Numbered from the stretch's first letter, positions 18,317 to 27,304 are shown. The stretch is DNA of 64,000 bases from a bacterium (GCA_030431975.1 JAUIHP010000002.1:62001-126000); one strand, 5' to 3'. Program-made: numbers and translations. Notes: generated by a model not told the origin, from the letters alone.

Positions 18317-18832
18317 TCAGTCCGGTTCGGCGGATCGGTAGACGTCGGGCCCATCGTCCAGGGTGGACGGAGAGACCGCCGTCTTCGAGGTCACGCCGTA
18401 TTCGTGGACGAGTTCTCCCCCGAGAAGTCCGGTTCGGAGGACAACCCCTGCCGCCAGAACCGACACGGCAAAGGACGCCCAGAGGAGCAACCGCAACCGC
18501 GGAGTTGGAGCGTGCCCGGACTTTGACCGTTCTTCCAGCCGGGCCCAGAGGCGCAGGGCCAGCAAAGCCGCCGCCAGCCAGGGTACGAGATTCCCGGCCT
18601 GCTGGTGAGCCTGGGCCGTATCCGCGGCGGCACCGCGCAGTTGTTGCACTTGCAGTGCCTGATCGCCGCTCCAGGTCGCCAGCAGGCTGGTCAACAGCGT
18701 CAGGAGCAGCAACCCCTCGATGAATCCGGACCCGACCCGGGACCGTGCGGCATCCACTGCGCAAAGGAAAACGGCCAAGGTGAGCCAGGCGATCGGGAAA
18801 TGGACGACCGCCGGGTGAAGATCGTATGACAT
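18317..18832 (-). CDS. DUF2231-family membrane protein
   Basis: 171 residues with the family signature HPAVVHFPIAWLTLAVF at the N-terminus and four hydrophobic segments (about residues 10-30, 38-58, 80-96, 113-135). DUF2231 proteins are small inner-membrane proteins, often next to cytochrome genes and sometimes predicted to bind haem through the conserved histidines. No biochemical role is established. A short hydrophilic tail (SKTAVSPSTLDDGPDVYRS) ends the protein. It lies between the acyl-CoA dehydrogenase and the end of the nap operon, same strand. Confidence 0.8.
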   Translation of the reverse strand: MSYDLHPAVVHFPIAWLTLAVFLCAVDAARSRVGSGFIEGLLLLTLLTSLLATWSGDQALQVQQLRGAAADTAQAHQQAGNLVPWLAAALLALRLWARLEERSKSGHAPTPRLRLLLWASFAVSVLAAGVVLRTGLLGGELVHEYGVTSKTAVSPSTLDDGPDVYRSAEPD

Positions 18833-19209
18833 CTTTTGATTCTTACTTGGAACCCTGGGGCAGCGCCAGAGTATAGAGATATGTCAGCGATTTGGGACTG
18901 CTCGCTTGCCGAGATCGGGTCTGCTGGCGGGGATGACTTGTTCGTCCCACGTCTAAGGCCGGATGTCGTGGGGTATGCGGTCCCACCCTTTTCAGCGCTG
19001 TGGAGCGCTACGTTCGAAAAGCCGACGCGAGACCGAGACGGCGCGCCTCCTGCCGTCGGAATTGCGGCGGCGCCTCTATCGGCGGCGGCCAAGGCCCGTT
19101 CCAGAACCTCTGACCCCCCAGTTCCGGAACCGGCTTCAGGCCGCCGCCCTTTCTATGGGGTCCCGCCAGGTAGTAGCAGTGTAGCAGTGGCTGTTGTCGA
19201 CCGGAGCTA
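18833..19209. other. Gene-free gap
   Basis: 377 bases between the DUF2231 start and the end of the last nap-operon gene. I see no supported gene or RNA. A TATACT at about 18879 on the minus strand could be a -10 for the DUF2231 gene but has no clear -35. Small inverted repeats (CAGCGCT...AGCGCT near 18995-19010) are not followed by T-runs. Confidence 0.5.
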
Positions 19210-19548
19210 TCAGTCGGTACGAAACGCGGAGTCGAGATCAATTCGAATGAGACGAATCCTCTCTCCAAGAAGCGTCAGCGTGTCGCACCACCGACGGCCT
19301 TCGTACAGGTACCGAACCTGTACCGACAGTCGTCCGGACTTCGATCGAAAGAGATCGGGAAGGTCACGTGGCCGCAACTCACTGGAGTCCGAAAGGTCTC
19401 GGTCACCGTCGCGCGCGCGAACGACAAACCCCTCAGCGCACTCTTCCAGGTCCTGTGCCAGTTTTTCCAGATCCTCGTGACTGAGGTCAGCACTGAAGAC
19501 CTCGGGTGAGTCGGCACCCTTCGAACCGCCCTCCGGATTGTGGTTCAT
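19210..19548 (-). CDS. Unknown 112-residue protein, last gene of the nap operon
   Basis: Start ATG 19548 overlaps the stop of napF by four bases (ATGA), so it is translationally coupled. No signal peptide. The sequence has an acidic helical first half (FSADLSHEDLEKLAQDLEECAEGF) and a beta-like basic second half (SGRLSVQVRYLYEGRRWCDTLTLLGERIRLIRIDL). I recognise no family. Position suggests a cytoplasmic maturation or regulatory factor for the Nap system, but that is inference. It is not NapD, which is encoded at the head of the operon. Confidence 0.7.
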   Translation of the reverse strand: MNHNPEGGSKGADSPEVFSADLSHEDLEKLAQDLEECAEGFVVRARDGDRDLSDSSELRPRDLPDLFRSKSGRLSVQVRYLYEGRRWCDTLTLLGERIRLIRIDLDSAFRTD

Positions 19549-20207
19549 CCGTTTCCGGATTCCGGCGTCGGCCTTTGAAACGTGGGCATGAGCAGAATTG
19601 CGTTCTGCGGAGCCGGACAAACATAGAGACAGACCCCACAGCCGACGCAGAGGGACTCGTTCACGACCGGCCGTCCGGACTGCATCACGATTGCCCCCGG
19701 GACTGGACACCGGTCCATGCAGGTACTGCAGAAGGTGCCCTGGTGGGCCAGACAGGTCTGCTCGATGATCCGTGCAGTTCCCATGTAAGGCTCGACAGAA
19801 GAAACAAGCGCTCCCGTGCTGCATGACCGGATGCAAGGCGGGTCGTCGCAGAACCAACAAGGCTGTGAAACGGGATCGAAGATCGGAGTGCCCGCCGCGG
19901 AGCGAAACCGTTCCGGGGCAAGAACGAGTGAGTCGTGGGGGCAGGCGTCGATACAGGCGCCGTTACTGTCGCACGAGGCTAGAAAAGCCCGCTCCTCGAT
20001 CGCGCCGGGCGGCCGAAACACCGGAATGGCGCCGCCAGCCGACTGCCCGCGGCCCGCCCCCGAAGAGCCGCCGCTCCCGGAATCTGCGACCGGGTAGCGC
20101 GTTGGACCATCGACGGTGCCTATCTCGCCCGACTTCGAACTCCGTCCACCCAGGAATCGCCCAAGGAGAAACGAGCGACGGCTCAGTTTGCCGGAGTCCT
20201 CCGCCAC
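19545..20207 (-). CDS. napF: NapF-type polyferredoxin
   Basis: Start GTG 20207 lies two bases after the napB stop; the longer frame overlaps napB by 150 bases and is rejected. 220 residues. The N-terminal KLSRRSFLLGRFLGGR is the twin-arginine-like motif seen in NapF proteins. Four ferredoxin-type cysteine groups follow; the third and fourth (CLAHQGTFCSTCMDRC, CVGCGVCLYVC) match the NapF order closely. In the first group one of the four expected cysteines is missing (CDSNGACIDAC has C-x5-C-x3-C where NapF has C-x2-C-x2-C-x3-C), so that cluster may be three-iron or absent. NapF is thought to help load FeS clusters or electrons into NapA in the cytoplasm. Confidence 0.8.
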   Translation of the reverse strand: MAEDSGKLSRRSFLLGRFLGGRSSKSGEIGTVDGPTRYPVADSGSGGSSGAGRGQSAGGAIPVFRPPGAIEERAFLASCDSNGACIDACPHDSLVLAPERFRSAAGTPIFDPVSQPCWFCDDPPCIRSCSTGALVSSVEPYMGTARIIEQTCLAHQGTFCSTCMDRCPVPGAIVMQSGRPVVNESLCVGCGVCLYVCPAPQNAILLMPTFQRPTPESGNG

Positions 20208-20209
20208 GG

Positions 20210-20977
20210 CTACCAGGGCCTTCCGACCGTTGGTTCGAAAGGATCCAGAACTGCGTCCCGCGCGTGACACTGCATGCAGTTTGTACGATTCGGGTGGGAG
20301 GTTCGCAGCCCGGCACGCCCCGAAGGACCGTGACAACTCAAGCAGTTCTCTCGCATCCACGTCGAATGGGGGATGACGGGCGGCGCCCCCAGCCAGGCCC
20401 TGTCCCCCCCCATGGGCGCCGGCTTTCCGTCAAACGCGCTCAGCACCACGAACTCGAGTTCGAAAAGGTCGGACTCCGCGACGTGGCACTGCTGACAGTT
20501 CGTGTAGTGGCGATGCGGAATCTTCGGTACCTGAACGTCACCCACCTGAACGCCCTGCTCATGACAGCTGGTACACGCAAGATCGTTCATCCCGTCCGTG
20601 GAATGCGGAATCGTCGGCGGCGCGCCGTTGTAGGCGCGCAACGAGGCTCGCTTGACCAGCGAATGAGGCTTCGCCGACGGATCGATTTCGATCTCTTCCG
20701 AAGGGATTCCCTTCACTCCTCCGATATCGGACACCGTGTATCCGGCTCCTCCATAGGCAGATGGCCCCCGTTTCCCGAGGTCATCGTAGCTCACTGCCGG
20801 ACCGACGGTCCCGACTTTGAAGTGAGACTCCTCCCGGAACTCCTCCTGGAACTCATCGCGGTCTGCCTTTGGTACGCCATAGTCGAGACCTACGAAGAAG
20901 CCAATGACCGCACAGCCCATGACTCCGGCTAAAAGGAGATGTGTGAGTCTTCGCTTCCTGTCTTCAGACGTCGTCAT
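20210..20977 (-). CDS. napB: NapB-type cytochrome c, tandemly duplicated (four CxxCH sites)
   Basis: Start ATG 20977 overlaps the napA stop by four bases. 255 residues: an N-terminal membrane/signal segment (about 11-30, [20 protein letters not shown]), then a linker, then two copies of a NapB-like di-haem unit. Copy 1 (about 117-170) has [15 protein letters not shown] at 135 and CQQCH at 161. Copy 2 (about 197-245) has [15 protein letters not shown] at 212 and CMQCH at 234. Ordinary NapB carries only two haems in about 150 residues. The copies align over GAPP-IPHST--M---C-SCH and TNC-QCHA. The protein should receive electrons in the periplasm and pass them to NapA; the extra pair may bridge to a different donor. 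Confidence 0.87.
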   Translation of the reverse strand: MTTSEDRKRRLTHLLLAGVMGCAVIGFFVGLDYGVPKADRDEFQEEFREESHFKVGTVGPAVSYDDLGKRGPSAYGGAGYTVSDIGGVKGIPSEEIEIDPSAKPHSLVKRASLRAYNGAPPTIPHSTDGMNDLACTSCHEQGVQVGDVQVPKIPHRHYTNCQQCHVAESDLFELEFVVLSAFDGKPAPMGGDRAWLGAPPVIPHSTWMRENCLSCHGPSGRAGLRTSHPNRTNCMQCHARDAVLDPFEPTVGRPW

Positions 20978-23364
20978 GGGTTGTCCTGAGCGCGGCGTAC
21001 CCTCACCGCACTCTTCTTGTAGTCCGGTTGTTTTGAGAACGGGTCGTGTGCTTCCAGCGTCACCTTGTTGATGAGTTTCGTCTCGTCGAAGAACGGAACG
21101 AAAACGGTCCCCTTGGGCGGGCGGCCCCGTCCGCCGACCCAGGCCGGCAGTGTGGTTTGTCCCCGCCGCGACTCCACGATCACCGGCTCCCCGCTCCGTA
21201 CCCCCAACTCCTTCGCATCCTCGGGGTGAAGTTCTACGTAGGCCTTGGGCATGGCGCGGTTGAGTTGCGGAACACGTCGAGTCATCGTGCCCGTGTGCCA
21301 GTGTTCGAGGACGCGTCCCGTTGTGAGCCACAAGGGATACTCTCCATCAGGTTGCTCAGCCGGCGGTTCATAGTCGTAGAACCAGACTTGGGCTCGACCA
21401 TCACCCGTGTTCGAGTGATAGAACTCAAACTCCTCCCCATTGGAAACGTAGGGGTCGTCGAACGCAGAAAAGCGGAATCGTGTTTCTCGCCAGGAGCCAT
21501 CGTCCTGCTGAACGACGGGCCAGCGGAGCCCTCGGGCTTCTACGTATTCTTCATAGGGCGCGAGGTCTTTGTGCTTCAGGCGGGTAAACTGCCTGTACTC
21601 CTCGAAGAGTGCCTTGTCCACGTTTACATCGTAGTATCGTTCGAAGTCCCAGACGGGAACTACACGGCCGTTCTCGTCGCGGATCTCGAATATGAAGTTC
21701 CCATCCTTGTCCTTCATCCCCTCATGGCCAAGTTCGTAGAGCCGGTGGGCGACGGCAATGGTCATCCAGCAGTCGTCCCTTGCCTCTCCGGGAGGACTCA
21801 CCATCCTGAACCATTGTTGGGTCCGTCTCTCGGAGTTCCCGAAGATTCCGTTCTTCTCGACCCACATGGCCGCCGGCAGAACGAGGTCCGCCAATTCGGT
21901 CGTTGCCGTCGGGTAGACCTCCGAAACGACGAGGAACTTGTCTTCCATCCCGCGCTTGCGCTCGAAGAGCTTGTTCAGGTTGGGCAGGGTTTGGCCAGGG
22001 TTGGTAACCTGAACCCAGATGGTGTCGATGTCTCCGTCCGGCGAGCAGAAGCTGTCCCACATGCTCACGGTGTGACGACCGGGCTTCTCGTTGATCCGGC
22101 CCTCGGGCAGATTCCAGAACTGCTCGGCCTGTTTCCGGTGCTCGGGGTTGGCGACGACGCGGCCACCGGGTAGAGCGTGTGCCAGAGTTCCGACTTCGCG
22201 AACGGTTCCACACGCCGATGGCTGTCCGGTCAGACTCGTCGGTGCGTCCCCGGGTTTACCGAAGTGACCGCTGAGCAGGTGAACTCCATGGACCAGGCAG
22301 TTAATGGCCGTCCCCATGGTGTGCTGGTTCATCCCCATACACCACAGACTCGTGATCCGAAGATCATCCCTCCCGAAGAGATCCGCCAACATGCGGATCT
22401 TGGCCGCCGGTACCCCGGAGAGTTCTGCGACATACTCGGGGGTGTAAGGTTCCAATGACTGTTTGTACTCCTCGAAAGGGATCGGCTCGCCCCTGAGCTG
22501 AGGCGTTCCTCCCTGAGCCCGAAACGCGCAGTGCTTCTCCACGAACTCATGAGAGTACGTGTCGTTCTTGATCAGAAGATGGGCAATCCCGAGAGCGATG
22601 GCGACATCTCCGTGGGGCTTCATCTCCAGATACTCCTGACTCTGATCGGAGGTGCGCGTCCGACGAGTCGAGATGTCGATCAGAAGCACCTCCTCTCCCC
22701 TGAGACGCCGATCCACGACCCGGGAGAAGAGGACGGGATGCATCTCGGCCGGATTGTTCCCCCAAGTGATCAGGACATCGCAAGCATCGAGATCGTCATA
22801 ACATCCTGCCGGTTCGTCGACGCCGTAGGTGGCCAGGAACCCCGTAACGGCCGAGGCCATGCACAGCCTAGCGTTGGGGTCGATGTTATTGTTCGATAGG
22901 CCGCCCTTCATCAACTTCTGGCACGCGTAGCCTTCAGGTATCGTCCACTGGCCTGAACCGTAAAGCGCGAACCGCTCCGGGGCTGCCATGATTCGCCGCG
23001 CAAGCAGGTCGATGGCGTCGTCCCAGCTGGTGGGAACGAGACGCCCGCCCCGTCGGACCATGGGTTGTCTGAGTCGATCCTCCCCGTAGAGGATCGAGCC
23101 CACGTGGTAGCCCTTTACGCAAAGCAGTCCCTTGTTCACGTCCGCGGCCTGATCGCCGGCAATCGCAACGACCTTGTCCTTCTCCACGCCGACCATGACA
23201 TGACATCCGGTGCCGCAGAACCTGCAAGGCGCCTTGTCCCACTTGAGGCTGTTTCCGCCGCTCGACAGAGTAGCTCCAGCGTCGCCCGCCGCCGCGGCCG
23301 TCGCCGCAGCCATGGCCGCCGTCTTCATGAAGTCTCGACGACTCACAGGGCGCGACATACTCAT
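20974..23364 (-). CDS. napA: Periplasmic nitrate reductase catalytic subunit
   Basis: 796 residues. Tat signal [18 protein letters not shown]. The FeS cluster motif [14 protein letters not shown] is completed by [10 protein letters not shown], whose lysine is the conserved electron-relay residue of the Nap/formate dehydrogenase group. The molybdenum-ligand cysteine is in [13 protein letters not shown], and the bis-MGD binding segments ([45 protein letters not shown]) are intact. It reduces nitrate to nitrite in the periplasm. It overlaps napD upstream and napB downstream by four bases each. NapC and NapGH are not encoded nearby. Related molybdoenzymes cannot be fully excluded, but flanking napD, napB and napF support Nap. 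Confidence 0.94.
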   Translation of the reverse strand: MSMSRPVSRRDFMKTAAMAAATAAAAGDAGATLSSGGNSLKWDKAPCRFCGTGCHVMVGVEKDKVVAIAGDQAADVNKGLLCVKGYHVGSILYGEDRLRQPMVRRGGRLVPTSWDDAIDLLARRIMAAPERFALYGSGQWTIPEGYACQKLMKGGLSNNNIDPNARLCMASAVTGFLATYGVDEPAGCYDDLDACDVLITWGNNPAEMHPVLFSRVVDRRLRGEEVLLIDISTRRTRTSDQSQEYLEMKPHGDVAIALGIAHLLIKNDTYSHEFVEKHCAFRAQGGTPQLRGEPIPFEEYKQSLEPYTPEYVAELSGVPAAKIRMLADLFGRDDLRITSLWCMGMNQHTMGTAINCLVHGVHLLSGHFGKPGDAPTSLTGQPSACGTVREVGTLAHALPGGRVVANPEHRKQAEQFWNLPEGRINEKPGRHTVSMWDSFCSPDGDIDTIWVQVTNPGQTLPNLNKLFERKRGMEDKFLVVSEVYPTATTELADLVLPAAMWVEKNGIFGNSERRTQQWFRMVSPPGEARDDCWMTIAVAHRLYELGHEGMKDKDGNFIFEIRDENGRVVPVWDFERYYDVNVDKALFEEYRQFTRLKHKDLAPYEEYVEARGLRWPVVQQDDGSWRETRFRFSAFDDPYVSNGEEFEFYHSNTGDGRAQVWFYDYEPPAEQPDGEYPLWLTTGRVLEHWHTGTMTRRVPQLNRAMPKAYVELHPEDAKELGVRSGEPVIVESRRGQTTLPAWVGGRGRPPKGTVFVPFFDETKLINKVTLEAHDPFSKQPDYKKSAVRVRRAQDNP

Positions 23365-23678
23365 GGCTTGCCTTCCTCTTCCCGAGCCTCCGGTCCTCTG
23401 TGGCCCGTCGACAGTACTGTTGTGGTTGTGACATGGGTTTCAGGGACCTCGTCCTGGAACGAAACGAAGACGACGTCGATCTTGGAGACATCGCTCCGTG
23501 CTTGCAGTTCGGCCCAGAGCCGCCGGTCCTCTTCCCGGTCGCCGGTGTCGGTGACGATGGGGAGTCGCTGTTGTTGAGGAGTACCGACCTGCAGCCTGGA
23601 ATCGCGGGCGAGGTCTTGCCGGAGCAGGGCGATGTCCGCGCCTTGGGGGACGGTCAGAACCAATCCGCTGATGGGCAT
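23361..23678 (-). CDS. napD: NapD-type chaperone for NapA
   Basis: 105 residues without signal. N-terminal [22 protein letters not shown] matches the beta-alpha start of NapD, the cytoplasmic ferredoxin-fold protein that binds the NapA Tat signal and holds back export until cofactor is loaded. The C-terminal 30 residues ([18 protein letters not shown]) are an unstructured extension. First gene of the operon; its stop overlaps the napA start (ATGA). Start ATG 23678. Confidence 0.8.
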   Translation of the reverse strand: MPISGLVLTVPQGADIALLRQDLARDSRLQVGTPQQQRLPIVTDTGDREEDRRLWAELQARSDVSKIDVVFVSFQDEVPETHVTTTTVLSTGHRGPEAREEEGKP

Positions 23679-23703
23679 GAATCATCCTTTCGACATCGAC
23701 ACG

Positions 23704-23731
23704 ATCCTATCCAACCGCGGTAGAAAGACAA
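23704..23731 (-). promoter_or_regulatory. Predicted nap operon promoter
   Basis: On the minus strand: TTGTCT (23731-23726), a 16-base spacer, TAGGAT (23709-23704). Transcription would start near 23697, about 20 bases before napD. No clear FNR-type palindrome is visible. Confidence 0.45.
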
Positions 23732-23749
23732 GCGCGTACTGCAAAGGAC

Positions 23750-23777
23750 TTGAACCTGCCCTTGAATCGCGTAGAGT
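23750..23777 (+). promoter_or_regulatory. Predicted promoter of the cytochrome-FeS-NrfD operon, with a direct repeat
   Basis: TTGAAC (23750-23755), a 16-base spacer, TAGAGT (23772-23777). The -35 hexamer is one half of a direct repeat TTGAA at 23750 and 23762, 12 bases apart. The repeat also lies just upstream of the divergent nap promoter, so one regulator could serve both. Confidence 0.35.
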
Positions 23778-23804
23778 GTTCGCACGGTGGAAACGGAGGT
23801 TCAC

Positions 23805-24464
23805 ATGCTGCGTTTCGGATTGATCCTCTTCGGGATGATTGTTGTCGCCGCAGTCTTGGGTTCGATGGTAGGTGCGGACTCTGCGGATTCCGGAGAGCCC
23901 GCGCCGCCGACAGCCGACCTCACCGCTCCCGCCCACCAACACCCCGTCGAGATCCGACGCCCATCGCGAGTCTCCGGAGTTTCGACCGGTCAAGTTGACG
24001 CCCAGGGACATTTGGTGACGGTAGCCTGCGCAACCTGTCACTCCCTATTGGGGAAACCCGAACCCCAGACCCTGGAACTGACCTCCGTCGAGTATCACTC
24101 CTTCGAGTTTGCACACGGAAACCTGACCTGTAACTCCTGCCATGACCCCGAGGCTCCCCTTCAGTTGCGTTTCGCCGATGGCAATCCGGTGGCGGAGGAG
24201 GACCTCATCGACCTGTGCTCCCAGTGCCACGGTCCCCAACGAACGGATTTCGATCATGGTGCTCACGGAGGTATGACGGGCTACTGGGACCTGTCGAGAG
24301 GTCCCCGGACGAGAAATCACTGCGTGTCGTGCCACGCACCACATGCGCCGGCAATTCCCCAGATCCGTCCGACCTTCAAGCCCAAGGATCGCTTTTTGTC
24401 CCCGTCCCCGTCCCCGTCCCCGTCCCCGAAGGAGGAGACTGCCGCAGGCGGTTCGTCCCATTGA
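23805..24464 (+). CDS. Membrane-anchored tetrahaem cytochrome c
   Basis: Start ATG 23805 (GGAGG five bases upstream), 219 residues. An uncleaved-looking N-terminal membrane segment (residues 3-22), then four CxxCH sites: CATCH 75, CNSCH 109, CSQCH 138, CVSCH 173. The histidines HSFEFAHGN and FDHGAHGGM could supply distal ligands. The tail holds five Ser-Pro repeats. The gene heads a three-gene unit with an exported FeS protein and a NrfD integral membrane protein, the layout of DsrJ-DsrO-DsrP or NrfBCD-type quinol-oxidising modules. Divergent from nap: the likely periplasmic electron shuttle between quinol and NapB, though that is inference. Confidence 0.85.
   Translation: MLRFGLILFGMIVVAAVLGSMVGADSADSGEPAPPTADLTAPAHQHPVEIRRPSRVSGVSTGQVDAQGHLVTVACATCHSLLGKPEPQTLELTSVEYHSFEFAHGNLTCNSCHDPEAPLQLRFADGNPVAEEDLIDLCSQCHGPQRTDFDHGAHGGMTGYWDLSRGPRTRNHCVSCHAPHAPAIPQIRPTFKPKDRFLSPSPSPSPSPKEETAAGGSSH
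24398..24427 (+). repeat. Five GTCCCC hexamer repeats inside the tetrahaem cytochrome gene
   Basis: Five uninterrupted 6-base units encode the Ser-Pro repeats near the C-terminus. The length is a multiple of three, so slippage would lengthen or shorten the linker without breaking the frame. Confidence 0.9.
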
Positions 24465-24492
24465 CCATGTTACATGTACACTAGGAGCGCGA

Positions 24493-25434
24493 ATGAACGA
24501 AGAGAAGCCAACGTTGGAGGCTGGCTCGAAGACGGGAGATGTCTCCAGACGAAACGCGCTAAAGGGCATCGGAGCCACACTCGGTGCAACAGCTTTCGCT
24601 GCCGCGATCTCACCACTACGCAATCTGGCCAAGGATGTCTCGCCCGAAGAGTTTTTCCAGAAGCACTATCAGGAACTCGATGACGATGAAAAGACACGAG
24701 TCATAGAGCGGCTCGAAGCCGAAGCCCGGTCGGAGTACGGCGCCGAAGTTCAGATTCGGGACCACCGGCCGATCCCAGGCACGCGCTTCGTCTACGCAAT
24801 CAACCTCAGTCTCTGCAACGGCAACGGAAAGTGCGTTGAAGCATGCCACCAGGAAAACAACCACGATCGCGCCACGAACCAGTCCTACATCCGGGTCCTC
24901 GAGATGCCGAACGGTACTATGGACATGGAGCAGGGAAACACGACCTACGACCACGCTGTGCCCGCGAAGGGAAAGTTCTACCTACCGGTCCAGTGCCAGC
25001 AGTGCGATGAGCCTCCCTGCACCGACGTTTGCCCGGTCCAGGCCACATGGAAAGAGGACGACGGGATCGTCGTTGTCGACTACAACTGGTGCATCGGATG
25101 CCGCTACTGCGAAGCCGCCTGCCCTTACCACGCCCGCCGCTTCAACTGGGAGAAACCGGTCGTCCCCGCTGATGACGTAAACCCAGACCAAGGCTACCTC
25201 TCGAACCGTATCCGCCCTCAGGGTGTCGTCGAGAAGTGTCATTTCTGCCTCCACAGAACCCGAGAAGGCCGGCTACCTGCATGCCTGGAAGCGTGTCCGA
25301 CCGGTGCCCGCGTCTTTGGAAACATCCTCGACCCCGACTCCGACATCCGTTGGATCCTCGAGAACAAACGAGTATTCGTCCTCAAAGAGGAACTGGGTAC
25401 CAAACCCAGTTTCTTCTACTTCTTCGACAAGTGA
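24493..25434 (+). CDS. Tat-exported four-cluster ferredoxin subunit (NrfC/DsrO type)
   Basis: Start ATG 24493 with GGAG upstream; 313 residues. Tat signal at residues 15-45 (DVSRRNALKGIGATLGATAF). Four cysteine groups in the order typical of NrfC/DsrO/PsrB proteins: CNGNGKCVEACH, CQQCDEPPCTDVCP, CIGCRYCEAACPYHARRF and CHFCLHRTREGRLPACLEACP. The protein should sit on the periplasmic face on its NrfD partner and carry electrons from the quinol site to the cytochrome. Separated by 28 bases from the cytochrome gene and six from the NrfD gene, so the three are an operon. Confidence 0.92.
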   Translation: MNEEKPTLEAGSKTGDVSRRNALKGIGATLGATAFAAAISPLRNLAKDVSPEEFFQKHYQELDDDEKTRVIERLEAEARSEYGAEVQIRDHRPIPGTRFVYAINLSLCNGNGKCVEACHQENNHDRATNQSYIRVLEMPNGTMDMEQGNTTYDHAVPAKGKFYLPVQCQQCDEPPCTDVCPVQATWKEDDGIVVVDYNWCIGCRYCEAACPYHARRFNWEKPVVPADDVNPDQGYLSNRIRPQGVVEKCHFCLHRTREGRLPACLEACPTGARVFGNILDPDSDIRWILENKRVFVLKEELGTKPSFFYFFDK

Positions 25435-25440
25435 GGCACA

Positions 25441-26685
25441 GTGGCAGACGGTTCGCCAACCCATGAGCCCCGGCACCTGATCAGTTATCCCAGGTTCCTA
25501 CTTCGGTCCCTTTCGATCGCGACCGATGGTTCCTTCGCATTCTACGCATGGATGACGGCGCTGACCGCTGTTGCACTCGTCGGCGCCAACGCGTGGGCCA
25601 ACCAGGTGACGCAGGGAATGATCACGACCGGTATGACCGACCACGTCAGTTGGGGCCTGTACATCGCCAACTTCACGTTCTTCGTCGGCGTCGCGGCCGG
25701 GGGCGTGATGATGGTCATTCCGGCCTACCTGTACCACGACGAAGAAATGCACGACGTCGTGATTGTCGGCGAGTTGTTGGCAATCGCCGCGATCGTGGTG
25801 TGCCTGCTCTTCGTCACCGTGGATTTAGGACGCCCGGACAGATTCTGGCACTTGATCCCCGGACTCGGTCGATTCAATTTTCCCGTGTCGATGCTTACGT
25901 GGGACGTGATCGTCCTGAACGTCTATCTGCTCCTCAACCTGCACGTTTGCGGTTATCTGCTCTACATGCGGTTTCTCGGCAAACCGCCCAACCCACGCTG
26001 GTATGTCCCCTTCGTCATGCTCTCGATCGTCTGGGCGATCTCCATTCACACGGTAACGGCCTTTCTCTACTGTGGACTCGGGGGGCGCCCTTTCTGGAAC
26101 AGCGCAGTCCTGGCACCGCGTTTTTTGGCCTCCGCGTTCGTTTCCGGTCCTGCGTTCATCATCGTGACGATGCTCGCGCTGCGGCGTTTCGCCGGCATTC
26201 GCATTCCGACCGGGCCGATCCAGACGCTCGTCAGAATTATCCGAGTCACGATTCTCATCAGCTTGCTCATGCTGGTGTCGGAAATCTTCACCGAGTTCTA
26301 CTCGGGTGGAGCTCACACGGCGTCGGCCCGCTACTTGTTTCTCGGTCTCCACGGACACGACGCTCTCGTACCTTGGATCTGGACAGCCGTCGCAATGACG
26401 GTGTTGGCGGCAGTTCTGTTTCTTACGCCCGCGGCCCTGAAGCAGCGACGGATCCTGATACTGGCCTGCATCCTGGCGTTCGTCGGCGGGTGGATCGAGA
26501 AGGGGATGGGATTGATCATCCCTGGCTTCGTCCCCAGTACGCTGCACGAGATCGTCGAATACACGCCGAGTCTGGTCGAGTGGAAGATCTCCGCCGGAAT
26601 CTGGGCGTTCGGCCTGATGGTCTACACTATTGCTCTCAAATTCGCCATCCCGGTTCTTCAGCGAGCCCGAAGCGACGAGGGTTGA
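25441..26685 (+). CDS. NrfD/PsrC-family integral membrane quinol-interacting subunit
   Basis: 414 residues starting at GTG 25441, six bases after the FeS gene. About ten hydrophobic segments (AFYAWMTALTAVALVGANAW, ISIHTVTAFLYCGLG, ILISLLMLVSEIFTEFYSG and others) make this a polytopic DsrP/NrfD-type protein. VDLGRPDRFWHLI and the SWGLYIANFTFFVGVAAGGV region are typical of the family. It would oxidise quinol and hand electrons to the FeS subunit. It likely replaces the missing NapC or NapGH as quinol dehydrogenase for nitrate reduction; a different acceptor is possible. Confidence 0.93.
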   Translation: MADGSPTHEPRHLISYPRFLLRSLSIATDGSFAFYAWMTALTAVALVGANAWANQVTQGMITTGMTDHVSWGLYIANFTFFVGVAAGGVMMVIPAYLYHDEEMHDVVIVGELLAIAAIVVCLLFVTVDLGRPDRFWHLIPGLGRFNFPVSMLTWDVIVLNVYLLLNLHVCGYLLYMRFLGKPPNPRWYVPFVMLSIVWAISIHTVTAFLYCGLGGRPFWNSAVLAPRFLASAFVSGPAFIIVTMLALRRFAGIRIPTGPIQTLVRIIRVTILISLLMLVSEIFTEFYSGGAHTASARYLFLGLHGHDALVPWIWTAVAMTVLAAVLFLTPAALKQRRILILACILAFVGGWIEKGMGLIIPGFVPSTLHEIVEYTPSLVEWKISAGIWAFGLMVYTIALKFAIPVLQRARSDEG

Positions 26686-26818
26686 CCGCATCTCGACATA
26701 CGTCCATCGCTGAGACAGCGCGTTTCGGACCGCGTTGTGACGACCAGAGGCAGGAATATCGGGGCGCCGTGACCCAGGGACTACCGCCAATAGCCCTACG
26801 TGTTGCTGATCAGGCCCC

Positions 26819-27304
26819 TCATACTCGAACTCCGTACTTCCCTACGCGAAGGGGGCCGTCTGTCAGGATGCGGCATCTGAGCCCACCGCGCCCGGTCATG
26901 AGGTCGCGGGCTCCGTCCGACAAAGCAACGTCCATCCAGTAGCACGGCTTGCACTCTTCGACTCCGAAGAACCGCACGCCTTGGACCTCGAACTCTTTGC
27001 CGACAAGGTCGTTCAGTTCGAGACCGGACACGATCACGTTGCGCCGAACCGAACCCGGACTCAGGTCATCGATTCCGAGGGCGCTCCGTAGCTCGTCGAA
27101 GACTTCGAGGGCGAAAAAGGTAATCTGCCCCTTGTAGCCGTCTTTGTGCTCGAAGAAGCGGTCCCCCTTTAGCCCCTTCCCCGCCACACACTCGACTTCT
27201 TCGACGTCTCGAACGGCGTGTTTTCCGGGTGGTTGTCCATGGTGGCCAAAGAAGTTGTGGCCATCGGAAATGAAGATGTGGTGGATGGTCACTACTCGAC
27301 GCAT
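26819..27304 (-). CDS. MOSC-domain protein
   Basis: 161 residues, start ATG 27304. The MOSC core is visible: GKGLKGDRFF, KGQITFFALEVFDEL, VRRNVIVSGLELNDLVGKEFEVQGVRFFGVEECKPC, with the conserved cysteine in ECKPC. MOSC proteins bind or transfer sulfur to molybdenum cofactor or act as sulfur carriers. The position between a molybdoenzyme operon and Ric fits a role in handling cofactor for NapA, or in sulfur and FeS metabolism under nitrosative stress. No transmembrane segment or second domain. Confidence 0.85.
   Translation of the reverse strand: MRRVVTIHHIFISDGHNFFGHHGQPPGKHAVRDVEEVECVAGKGLKGDRFFEHKDGYKGQITFFALEVFDELRSALGIDDLSPGSVRRNVIVSGLELNDLVGKEFEVQGVRFFGVEECKPCYWMDVALSDGARDLMTGRGGLRCRILTDGPLRVGKYGVRV

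Noticed and set aside
20208-20360. Longer napF start giving 271 residues
   Set aside because: It would overlap napB by 150 bases. GTG 20207 just after the napB stop is more plausible.
23679-23804. FNR box (TTGAT-N4-ATCAA) between nap and the cytochrome operon
   Set aside because: Only a direct TTGAA repeat is present, not the palindrome.
26700-26818. Terminator after the NrfD gene
   Set aside because: CGCTG-AGA-CAGCG is a weak five-base stem and has no T-run.
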